Of a stretch of 64,000 bases of DNA, positions 53,474-60,926 are shown in pieces. The position numbers were made by a program, and so were the translations under genes. The DNA is from Halobacteriovorax marinus SJ (lineage in GTDB: Bacteria > Bdellovibrionota > Bacteriovoracia > Bacteriovoracales > Bacteriovoracaceae), in NCBI RefSeq assembly GCF_000210915.2, contig NC_016620.1, forward strand, positions 1-64,000, read 5' to 3'. How positions within the stretch are numbered: position 1 is the stretch's first letter; each line of letters starts with the position of its first letter. The notes under the pieces are model-generated. The model saw only the letters and a program-made list of their open reading frames with translations. It had not been told where the DNA came from and did no database searches.

Positions 53474-55342
53474 ATGTCTTATCAAGTTCTTGCAAGAAAA
53501 TGGAGACCAAAGAGATTTCAGGATGTTATAGGTCAAAGCCACATAACGAAATCACTTCAAAATGCCTTATCGCGAAATAAGTTGGGGCATGCCTATATTC
53601 TTACGGGAACTCGTGGAATTGGTAAGACTTCTGTGGCCAGAATTTTTGCGAAGGCGATTCGCTGCGAAAGTAGATTAGAAGATTCCAACGCTTGCGGTAC
53701 TTGTGAGAGTTGTCAGGACTTTGATTCTGCAAGCTCTATGAATGTTGTAGAGATTGATGGGGCATCAAATAATAGTGTTGATGATATCCGTGATTTAATT
53801 GGCAATATTCAATACCTACCAACAAGTGGTCATTACAAAATTTATATAATTGATGAAGTTCACATGCTTTCAACGAGTGCATTCAATGCCTTGTTAAAAA
53901 CGTTAGAGGAACCACCAGCTCACGCCATTTTTATTTTAGCAACAACAGAGCCTGAAAAACTACTCGGTACAGTTCTTTCAAGATGTCAGCGATTCGATTT
54001 TAGAAATGCTGCTGTTGCGGATCTTTCGGCCCATGTTAAAAAAATTGCTGAGTCTGAGAATATTCAATTTGAAAACGATGAAATCATCAAGCAAATCTGC
54101 GTTCAAGGAAAGGGTTCTGTTAGAGATACTCTGTCTCTCTTAGATCAGGTTTTAAGTTTTTCAGAAGACGGAAAGGTTACTGAGCAAAGTGTATCGTTTG
54201 CTCTTGGTTTGGCCAAAACGTCTGTGATAATAGAAATCGTTTCAAAAATTATAAATGGCAATAGAGATGAAGTCGTAAGTCTTTATAAGAATTTATTAAA
54301 TGAAAATATTTCAGTTAAGAATATTTGTCATTCTCTATTGGATGAATTTTATCTCTTCATTTCTCAAATTGATAATCCTGAGAATTTAAAAAAGAGATGG
54401 CCTTTAGTCGATGCGACTCAACTAGAGTCTGGTGAAATATTTTGGATCTATGAAAGTATTTCTAAAGATGTATCGTGGACACTCTCTTCTTTATCCCCTG
54501 AAAACTGTACTGAGATAGCACTACAAAAAGTAACTCTTAGAAATTCTTTTTTTAATAAAGCGGCTAACTCTAAAAAAAAAATAAATAATCCTGAGAAGAC
54601 TGAAGAGAAAACTTCTACTCCAGTATCAATTGAAGATAAGCCTCAAGTTCAAGAAGAAAAAGAAATTGAAGTTGTTGCAGAAGTTTCTGTAGCTGTTGAA
54701 GAAAGTGTAAGCGCTACGACAACACCAACAGATGGTGAAGAAGTAAAAGAAGAAACTGAGGAAATAGATATCAAAGAAGAGTTCTCTAAAATGAGCTCTG
54801 CCTTAGAAAATAGTCCTACGGTTGAAATAAAAACCAATGAATTAGAAAATAAAATTTCTAAAAAAGAAGAGATACTTAAAGAAAAATCTGTTGAAGAGCT
54901 ACCAAGAGATTGGGATGGTTTTCTCGCCTATCTATTTAAAGTATCTCCAGCATCTTCAGCAAATTTAGAGCAAGGAAATATTCTCTCACCTTTATCGTTA
55001 ACAGATAATTCTGTTTCCATTGAAGTTGGTTTTCCTGAGTCGAGTAGAGTTTTCTTAGACTATCTAAAAGAGCAGGAGTCTTTTGATAAATTAAAAGATC
55101 TAGTTGCAAAATTCTTCAATGTTGATGTCACGAAAGTTAATTTACAACTGGCAATGGTTGAAGAAGAAAAAGCAATAGATTCTGAATTTAAATCTAAGGC
55201 CCAACTGAAACAACAAGAAGAAGATAGAATTGAAGAAGAAAAAAGAGAAAAGATTAGAAGTAACCCTTTTATAAGAAAGGCTGAAACAATCTTTAACTCT
55301 AAAGTCGATAAAATAATAATTTCAAAAAATGAAAATAACTAG
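53474..55342 (+). CDS. dnaX: DNA polymerase III subunits tau and gamma
   Basis: Clamp-loader ATPase, 622 residues as full-length tau. AAA+ Walker A GTRGIGKTSVARIF (about 45-58), zinc Cys in CGTCESCQ, IDEVHMLSTSAFNALLKTLEE, then SRC and domain III to about residue 365. There a run of ten A (54572-54581) could shift the frame to an immediate stop, giving a gamma-like form. After it come an acidic linker and a tau-specific C-terminal domain. Coupled in order with ybaB and recR. Confidence 0.95.
   Translation: MSYQVLARKWRPKRFQDVIGQSHITKSLQNALSRNKLGHAYILTGTRGIGKTSVARIFAKAIRCESRLEDSNACGTCESCQDFDSASSMNVVEIDGASNNSVDDIRDLIGNIQYLPTSGHYKIYIIDEVHMLSTSAFNALLKTLEEPPAHAIFILATTEPEKLLGTVLSRCQRFDFRNAAVADLSAHVKKIAESENIQFENDEIIKQICVQGKGSVRDTLSLLDQVLSFSEDGKVTEQSVSFALGLAKTSVIIEIVSKIINGNRDEVVSLYKNLLNENISVKNICHSLLDEFYLFISQIDNPENLKKRWPLVDATQLESGEIFWIYESISKDVSWTLSSLSPENCTEIALQKVTLRNSFFNKAANSKKKINNPEKTEEKTSTPVSIEDKPQVQEEKEIEVVAEVSVAVEESVSATTTPTDGEEVKEETEEIDIKEEFSKMSSALENSPTVEIKTNELENKISKKEEILKEKSVEELPRDWDGFLAYLFKVSPASSANLEQGNILSPLSLTDNSVSIEVGFPESSRVFLDYLKEQESFDKLKDLVAKFFNVDVTKVNLQLAMVEEEKAIDSEFKSKAQLKQQEEDRIEEEKREKIRSNPFIRKAETIFNSKVDKIIISKNENN
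54572..54581 (+). other. Ten-A slippery run in dnaX
   Basis: The in-frame reading is AAA AAA AAA ATA. A -1 shift meets TAA at 54586-54588 two codons later. A +1 shift meets TAA at 54582-54584 at once. Both give a product of about 370 residues ending after domain III, the size expected of a gamma-like clamp-loader subunit. Confidence 0.6.
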
Positions 55343-55351
55343 GAGCTAAGC

Positions 55352-55666
55352 ATGGCGAAAAACTTAAACCATTTAATGAAGCAAGCACAAGTAATGCAGC
55401 AAAAAATGTCTACACTACAGAAAGAACTCGAATCTAGAGAGTTAGATATTTCTGCTGGTGGTGGAATGGTTAAGATTAAGATTAATGGTAAACAAGAAAT
55501 TCTTGAAATGAAAATTAATCCTGAGTGCGTAGACCCTTCAGATGTAGAAACATTAGAAGAACTTGTTCAAACAGCAGTTAATCAAGCTGTAAAAGAATCA
55601 CAGGAAATGGTTAGCAGTGCGATGAGTAAGGTTACTGGTGGTCTAAATATCCCAGGTCTTTTCTAG
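55352..55666 (+). CDS. ybaB: YbaB/EbfC nucleoid-associated protein
   Basis: 104-residue DNA-binding dimer. Helical N-terminus (NHLMKQAQVMQQKMSTLQKE), then the conserved SAGGGMVKIKINGKQEIL and INPECVDPSDVETLEELV. AGGAGC upstream. It lies between dnaX and recR as in many bacteria. Confidence 0.95.
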   Translation: MAKNLNHLMKQAQVMQQKMSTLQKELESRELDISAGGGMVKIKINGKQEILEMKINPECVDPSDVETLEELVQTAVNQAVKESQEMVSSAMSKVTGGLNIPGLF

Positions 55667-55673
55667 GGTTCTT

Positions 55674-56267
55674 GTGGAATTACCAGAGTCACTACTAAAC
55701 GTAATAGATCAATTAAGTAAAATTCCAGGTGTTGGAGATAAGACGGCCACTAGGCAAACTCTTATTTTGGCCAAATGGTCTGCTGATGATCTGAATGCCT
55801 TTGGAGATGCAATGAAAAATCTTGCAAACTTAAAGGCATGCGTAGACTGTGGAATGTACTCTGATTTAGATTATTGCGAAATATGCTCGAATTCAGAAAG
55901 AAAAGAAAGTAAGTCTGTTTGTGTTGTTGAGAATGTGACAGATTGCTTGGCCATTGAGCGTAGTGGAAATTATGAAGGCCTTTATCATATTTTGGGTGGA
56001 GTTCTAAATCCATTGATGGGTGTTGGGCCAGATGAATTAAAAATTGATTCATTTGTAAAAAGAGTAAGAGGGTTAGAAGTTAAGAATGTTATTCTTGCAG
56101 TTAATCCTTCAGTCGAAGGTGATGCAACTTGTTCGTATATAAAGCAAGTCCTACCTTCAGATGTAGAAGTAGATCGAATTGGATTCGGAATACCTATGGG
56201 TGGAAGTCTTGAGTACTTAGATACAATGACAATTGCAAAGGCCCTAGAAAATAAAAAGAAAATGTAA
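55674..56267 (+). CDS. recR: Recombination mediator RecR
   Basis: Ring-forming partner of RecF and RecO at DNA gaps. 197 residues from GTG at 55674. Helix-hairpin-helix LSKIPGVGDKTATRQ, zinc finger CVDCGMYSDLDYCEIC, and TOPRIM with VCVVENVTDCLAIE and GGSLEYLDTMT. It starts eight bases after ybaB. Secure. Confidence 0.95.
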   Translation: MELPESLLNVIDQLSKIPGVGDKTATRQTLILAKWSADDLNAFGDAMKNLANLKACVDCGMYSDLDYCEICSNSERKESKSVCVVENVTDCLAIERSGNYEGLYHILGGVLNPLMGVGPDELKIDSFVKRVRGLEVKNVILAVNPSVEGDATCSYIKQVLPSDVEVDRIGFGIPMGGSLEYLDTMTIAKALENKKKM

Positions 56268-56281
56268 ACCAGGGAGTGGTT

Positions 56282-56782
56282 TTGTTTACTCTAGAAAATT
56301 TACCTAAGCTTGCACACGAGTTCTTTTGTGAAGTTGCAGATTTATCTCAATTAACAAATAGTAGTTTGTTTCTTTGTCGATCAGACGGAGTGCCTCTCTA
56401 TGTAAAAAATGAACTCAACTCAGACTTTGATGATGCCTCAGTTGGCGCGTTACTGGGAGGGGTTTGGCAAGCTGCAAGGGCAATGGCTTCGTTTATTCCA
56501 GAATCAAGTCTTGGTGAAGAATATAGACTTAGCTTCGATACTTCAGATAAAGGGATTTATATCGTCCCTATCGATCTAAGTGGAGAAGAAGTTTATTTAG
56601 GGTTAATTTATTTCAATGAAGTAAATCCAGGAATGGTTAAGGCAAAGCTAAGAGATCTTAGTTGGAGACTACAAGAGTTTTGGTCTCTAGTTAATATTAA
56701 AGAAGATAAGAGTAATGCTAACCTATTTAATAATATTACAGATGAAGAAATGGATAATCTCTTCGCTGCAACTATACAATAA
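56282..56782 (+). CDS. Roadblock/LC7-like partner of MglA (MglB-type)
   Basis: 166 residues. I choose TTG at 56282, five bases after AGGGAG; GTG at 56276 overlaps that site. Its fold pattern looks like a roadblock domain with C-terminal extension: SSLFLCRSDGVPLYV, GALLGGVWQAARAM, IYIVPIDL and a helical tail. In this family MglB-type proteins activate the GTPase MglA, and mglA follows 13 bases downstream. Sequence likeness to classical MglB is weak by eye, so the call leans on context. Confidence 0.6.
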   Translation: MFTLENLPKLAHEFFCEVADLSQLTNSSLFLCRSDGVPLYVKNELNSDFDDASVGALLGGVWQAARAMASFIPESSLGEEYRLSFDTSDKGIYIVPIDLSGEEVYLGLIYFNEVNPGMVKAKLRDLSWRLQEFWSLVNIKEDKSNANLFNNITDEEMDNLFAATIQ

Positions 56783-56795
56783 TTGAGGAAATGAT

Positions 56796-57386
56796 ATGTC
56801 TTTTGTGAATTATCATTCGAAAGAAATTAACTGTAAAATTGTGTATTACGGACCAGGACTGGGCGGTAAAACAACAAATATACAACACGTATATCAGAAG
56901 ACTTCTGGAGATTCGAAGGGAAAAATTATTTCTTTAAATAACGAAAATGAGAGAACGCTTTTCTTTGATTTTCTTCCACTCGATCTTGGCGAGATTAGAG
57001 GCTTTAAAACAAGATTTCATCTTTATACGGTACCAGGGCAGGTTTTCTATGAGGCCAGTCGTAAACTTATCTTAAGAGGTGTCGACGGAGTCGTCTTTGT
57101 TGCAGATTCTCAAGTAGAGAGACTAGATGCAAATATTGAGAGTTTGAAAAGTTTAGAGAGTAATCTCCTTGAGCAAGGTTATGACATGTCTCAAATTCCT
57201 ATTATCATGCAATGGAATAAGAGGGATCTTCCAAATGTTATGAGTGCCGAAGATTTATCAGAGAAGCTTAATAAATGGAATTTTGAAGAGTTTGAAGCGG
57301 TAGCAACTCAAGGTAATGGCGTTTTCGAATCTTTAAAACATATTAGTAAATTAGTTCTTATGAACTTAAAGAGTGGAGTGGAGTAA
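56796..57386 (+). CDS. mglA: Ras-like GTPase MglA (polarity/motility switch)
   Basis: 196 residues. G1 loop GPGLGGKTTN (about 19-28), switch region with FDFLPLDLG, G3-like TVPGQVFY (Pro where Ras has Ala), and NKRDLP as G4. These are the marks of bacterial MglA, which sets cell polarity and gliding in myxobacteria and is found in predatory Bdellovibrio. AGGAAATGAT precedes the ATG. It sits at the end of the dnaX-recR run, with a roadblock-like gene before it. Confidence 0.95.
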   Translation: MSFVNYHSKEINCKIVYYGPGLGGKTTNIQHVYQKTSGDSKGKIISLNNENERTLFFDFLPLDLGEIRGFKTRFHLYTVPGQVFYEASRKLILRGVDGVVFVADSQVERLDANIESLKSLESNLLEQGYDMSQIPIIMQWNKRDLPNVMSAEDLSEKLNKWNFEEFEAVATQGNGVFESLKHISKLVLMNLKSGVE

Positions 57387-57387
57387 G

Positions 57388-58605
57388 TTATATCTGCTTA
57401 CTCTTCTCGAGGAAATCAAGCATTACAAGATGAGTTTCAAGAAGTGCTTCTTGATTGTAGAAACTAGACCTTGTTCCAATCAAGTGATGACCTTTTAGAA
57501 TACCTAGGTTCAGACCTTTAAAGTAATCTGGGAATTGAGAGTTCTTCGTATCAACAACACCGTCATTACTTTCTGCACTTTGAAAAATTAGCTTTGTTAA
57601 AACCATCCATATATGACTTTCATACCATTCTGATTCAAGTCCTATAGCAGAGTAAAATTTAAGTGAAGGTAGTTTATCGTGATTTCTTTGAAACCAGTTT
57701 GATTGGTAGTCACTAGAGAGAGACTTTTGAAACTCCTTCATCATGATATCAATTTTCTGATCAAAGAATTGGTAGAGCTTAGTATTTTCGAAGAAATGTA
57801 TACTATTAATCATTTTAAAGATTTTCTTCTTTAAATGATCTGATCCAAGTATTGGAGAGGCAATAGTGCTTACGCCAATAACATTCTCCTCGGCCCACTC
57901 TCTTTCATTTTTTAGAAAGTGTAGAGTATCTAGTCCACCTTTTGAGAAGCAAAGAAGCCATAATTTTTCATTTGGATTCTCGGCCTTATATCTCTTTAGT
58001 TGCTCGGCCAAGAGTTTAGAATTGTGCTTAGATGACTTTGATCCATTAACATTGGCGGCAATATACTTTATTCCTTTTGTCTTAAAGAGGTGTCTTGCTC
58101 CTCTTTCAAAAGCAGGAGTAGAAAAAATCTCGTTAAATACACCTGAGATTAAAACAAGAGTTGAGTCGATTTTTGGAATCTTTAAGTTCGTTTGATATTC
58201 TGAGTTTTTATGTGCGTAGTCTAGCTCTAGGTAAAGAGCTTCAAAAATTGAGGCTTCGTCATATTTAGAGAGGATACTAGCATCATTATCAACAACTGAA
58301 TTTATAATCTCTTGGAATCCCTCATCATTTAAAAAATTATTTCTTCTATTAAAGAAATCAATATGCGCATGTAGGTGTCGCAGAGTTGAGTGAGAAATCC
58401 AAGTTCCAGAGTTTGTAAGTGTCTTTACGAGATGACCCATTGTCGTTAAATTGGGCTCTCTAATGAAAATTTCGACGGCTTCAATTGAGTCACGAATAGA
58501 CGTACGAGTAGCGCTTTCTAAGAAATTCTTAGTGTGTTGCTTGTATGATTTGTATTGTTTCAAATACTTCATACATGTTTCTTTCGCTGCTGCTGCTGGT
58601 GCCAT
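57388..58605 (-). CDS. Putative alpha/beta-hydrolase
   Basis: 405 residues, no signal peptide; the first residues are MAPAAAAKETC. The central part has the look of an alpha/beta-hydrolase: a core strand LVLISGVFNEIF, the nucleophile elbow LLCFSKGGLDTL (about 233-244, Cys-Phe-Ser-Lys-Gly instead of Gly-His-Ser-Met-Gly), an acidic NDGVVD near 355 and a late His in KGHHLIG. A helical N-terminal region of about 150 residues is unassigned. It converges with mglA, ending two bases after its stop. GGAAGTGG lies upstream. The substrate is unknown. Confidence 0.6.
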   Translation of the reverse strand: MAPAAAAKETCMKYLKQYKSYKQHTKNFLESATRTSIRDSIEAVEIFIREPNLTTMGHLVKTLTNSGTWISHSTLRHLHAHIDFFNRRNNFLNDEGFQEIINSVVDNDASILSKYDEASIFEALYLELDYAHKNSEYQTNLKIPKIDSTLVLISGVFNEIFSTPAFERGARHLFKTKGIKYIAANVNGSKSSKHNSKLLAEQLKRYKAENPNEKLWLLCFSKGGLDTLHFLKNEREWAEENVIGVSTIASPILGSDHLKKKIFKMINSIHFFENTKLYQFFDQKIDIMMKEFQKSLSSDYQSNWFQRNHDKLPSLKFYSAIGLESEWYESHIWMVLTKLIFQSAESNDGVVDTKNSQFPDYFKGLNLGILKGHHLIGTRSSFYNQEALLETHLVMLDFLEKSKQI

Positions 58606-58697
58606 TGTTTAAATCCACTTCCAAATTGAATGTGCGTCTAGTAGAATTGTGTCATTAACCAATTTGAGTAGTCAAATACTCATGACGCGGAGGGGTG

Positions 58698-59546
58698 ATG
58701 ACCGAAAAAGCAATAGGAATTATTGGTGGTAGTGGTGTTTACAATATTGAAGGTATTGAAATTATAAAAGAGCATACGGTTGAAACACCTTTCGGAACAC
58801 CTTCTGACAAGGTTATTCAAGCAAAATTAAATGGCGTAGAATTTTATTTTTTACCTCGTCATGGCAGAACTCATGGTGTTTTACCTCATGAAGTAAATTA
58901 TTGTGCAAATATCTATGCTTTAAAATCTATGGGAGTCGAGTACTTACTCTCTGTTTCAGCAGTTGGTTCCTTGAAAGAAGAGTGCCCTCCTGGCTCAATG
59001 GTTTTACCAGATCAGTTCATTGATTGGACAAAGGGTGGTCGTAGAAGAACATTCTTTGGTGAAGGAATTGTTGGCCATGTATCAACGGCATACCCAATTG
59101 ATATGAAGTTGCAAAAAGTTATTGAGAAGGCCTGTGCGGGAGCAGATGTTCCACATCATGTAGGCGGTTCATATATTTGTATTGAAGGCCCTCAGTTTTC
59201 ATCTAAAGCAGAATCACATATTTATCGAGGGTTTGGTGCAACAGTGATAGGAATGACAAATGTTCCAGAAGCCTATCTTGCTAAAGAGGCTGGGATGGCC
59301 TACGCGACACTTGCAATGGTTACAGACTATGATTGTTGGAGAGAAGAGGAGCATTGCTCTGTAGAAGAGATTTTAAAAGTAATGAAAAAGAATAATGAGT
59401 CTGCACAAAGTATCATTAAGCTTGCACTTAATGATCTTAATGCAAATAAGTTCGATATAAATAAAGAGAACACTTTTGCTATTATGACACCTGAGGAAGC
59501 GATGACTCCTGAGCAAATAGAAATTTGTAGAGTATTGAAAAAGTAA
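58698..59546 (+). CDS. mtnP: 5'-methylthioadenosine phosphorylase
   Basis: Cleaves methylthioadenosine in methionine salvage. 282 residues from the ATG at 58698 (GTG at 58695 also possible), after GGAGGGG. Motifs: IGIIGGSGVYNI, FLPRHGRTH, SAVGSLKEECPPGS, the active-site IEGPQFSSKAES and GMTNVPEAYLAKEAG, then TDYDCW. The stop overlaps the rsmH start (TAATG), so it is coupled to the cell-wall cluster. Confidence 0.92.
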   Translation: MTEKAIGIIGGSGVYNIEGIEIIKEHTVETPFGTPSDKVIQAKLNGVEFYFLPRHGRTHGVLPHEVNYCANIYALKSMGVEYLLSVSAVGSLKEECPPGSMVLPDQFIDWTKGGRRRTFFGEGIVGHVSTAYPIDMKLQKVIEKACAGADVPHHVGGSYICIEGPQFSSKAESHIYRGFGATVIGMTNVPEAYLAKEAGMAYATLAMVTDYDCWREEEHCSVEEILKVMKKNNESAQSIIKLALNDLNANKFDINKENTFAIMTPEEAMTPEQIEICRVLKK

Positions 59547-60523
59547 TGGCCTATAAAAAACACTATTCAGTTTTAAATAAAGAAGTTGTGGATATCCTCA
59601 TGGAAGACAGTGAACAACTTCAAAATATAAAGTTTGCAGATATGACATTTGGAGCAGGCGGGCATACTTTTGCGTTAGCTGAGTCTGCAAAGAATGTAAG
59701 TGTATATAGTGTTGATCAAGATCCAGATGCACTCAAGAATGGTAAAGAGAATATTAATGAATTAGGTCTTAGTGAGCGTGTATTTCTTCACGATATGAAC
59801 TTTGAGCAATTCCCAGAATTTATTAGAAGTTCTGATTCTGAAATGAAGTTTAATGGAATCGTTGCTGACCTTGGTGTTTCAAGTCATCATTTTGATGAAG
59901 GCGATAGAGGTTTCTCATTTCGCTTTGATGCTCCTCTCGATATGAGAATGGATGTCGATAATGATGAATTAGAAACAGCAGCAGATATTGTTAATAATTA
60001 CTCAAAAGAAGACTTAGAGAAAATATTTTTTACATATGGTGAGGAGAAGTTCACACATAGGATCGTGAAAAGTATTTTGGAGCATAGAGAAAGTGCCCCT
60101 ATAGAAACCACTAAGCAACTAGAGAAGATAATAATTGACTGTTACCCAAAGAAATTACAGTTTGGAAAAATTAATCCGGCGACAAAATGTTTTCAGGCCT
60201 TAAGAATTAAAGTGAATAAGGAGCTTGATGTTCTTGAGAATGTGATTCCTGGCCTATTGGAATTACTTGAGATAAATGGTCGGCTCGCAATTATAACTTT
60301 TCACTCTCTTGAGGATAGAATTGTTAAAAATCTCTTTAAAGACGCTGTGCAAAGTGATGTTCCATATGAACTTTATAATAAGAAGCCTATCCTCCCATCA
60401 CATGGGGAGTTAGAAGAAAATCCACGTTCTAGAAGTGCTAAACTTAGAGTGATTACAAAAATAAATGAGAAAAAATCAAAGAATAAGTATGCACAATTTT
60501 CAAAAATAGGTGAAAATAGATAG
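59546..60523 (+). CDS. rsmH: 16S rRNA m4C1402 methyltransferase RsmH
   Basis: First gene of the division and cell-wall cluster, 325 residues. It begins HYSVLNKEVVDIL, has the SAM loop DMTFGAGGHTFALAE, VADLGVSSHHFD, DAPLDMRMD, and the C-terminal FHSLEDRIVKNLFK. Overlaps mtnP by one base. The family has a helical insert, present here. Confidence 0.96.
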   Translation: MAYKKHYSVLNKEVVDILMEDSEQLQNIKFADMTFGAGGHTFALAESAKNVSVYSVDQDPDALKNGKENINELGLSERVFLHDMNFEQFPEFIRSSDSEMKFNGIVADLGVSSHHFDEGDRGFSFRFDAPLDMRMDVDNDELETAADIVNNYSKEDLEKIFFTYGEEKFTHRIVKSILEHRESAPIETTKQLEKIIIDCYPKKLQFGKINPATKCFQALRIKVNKELDVLENVIPGLLELLEINGRLAIITFHSLEDRIVKNLFKDAVQSDVPYELYNKKPILPSHGELEENPRSRSAKLRVITKINEKKSKNKYAQFSKIGENR

Positions 60524-60585
60524 AGGGGCATGATGTTCCACTTATATATAGTTGTTTAAATAAGCAAGAAGCTTAGGAGACAGCA

Positions 60586-60924
60586 ATGGCTGCAAAGAAA
60601 AGAAAATCTAAATCTAGATCAAAGAATAGTATTAAGAGTTCCGTTTCTGATTCATTCAAGAAAATATTTCTAAGCTCTCAAGGACTTCCGATTATGCTGA
60701 CACTCTCAGTTCTAGGAGTATTATTTGTTCTCTTTAGAATGAAAGGAATTGAGCTCAATTATAAAATAACAAATATGAATAAAGATATTGAAAAGGTTGC
60801 TCTTGAAAGCAAAGAGCTTAAGGCGAAGAAAGCAAGACTTCTCTCAGTAAAGAATTTGAGAACAATTGCGAAGAAATATGAACTTAAGCAACCGAAGCAA
60901 AACCAGGTGATTGTAATTCCTTAA
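60586..60924 (+). CDS. ftsL: Cell division protein FtsL
   Basis: 112 residues: a basic cytoplasmic tail (KKRKSKSRSKN), one helix (PIMLTLSVLGVLFVLF, about 35-50) and an outer coiled coil (KDIEKVALESKELKAKKARLL). Sequence is poorly conserved in this family, so the call rests on topology and position between rsmH and ftsI. TTAGGAGACAGC precedes the ATG. Confidence 0.82.
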   Translation: MAAKKRKSKSRSKNSIKSSVSDSFKKIFLSSQGLPIMLTLSVLGVLFVLFRMKGIELNYKITNMNKDIEKVALESKELKAKKARLLSVKNLRTIAKKYELKQPKQNQVIVIP

Positions 60925-60926
60925 TT

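Noticed and set aside
58662-58682. Operator-like overlapping dyads before mtnP
   Set aside because: TGAGTA/TACTCA and ATTTGA/TCAAAT are only six bases each and overlap; such short A/T dyads are expected by chance here.
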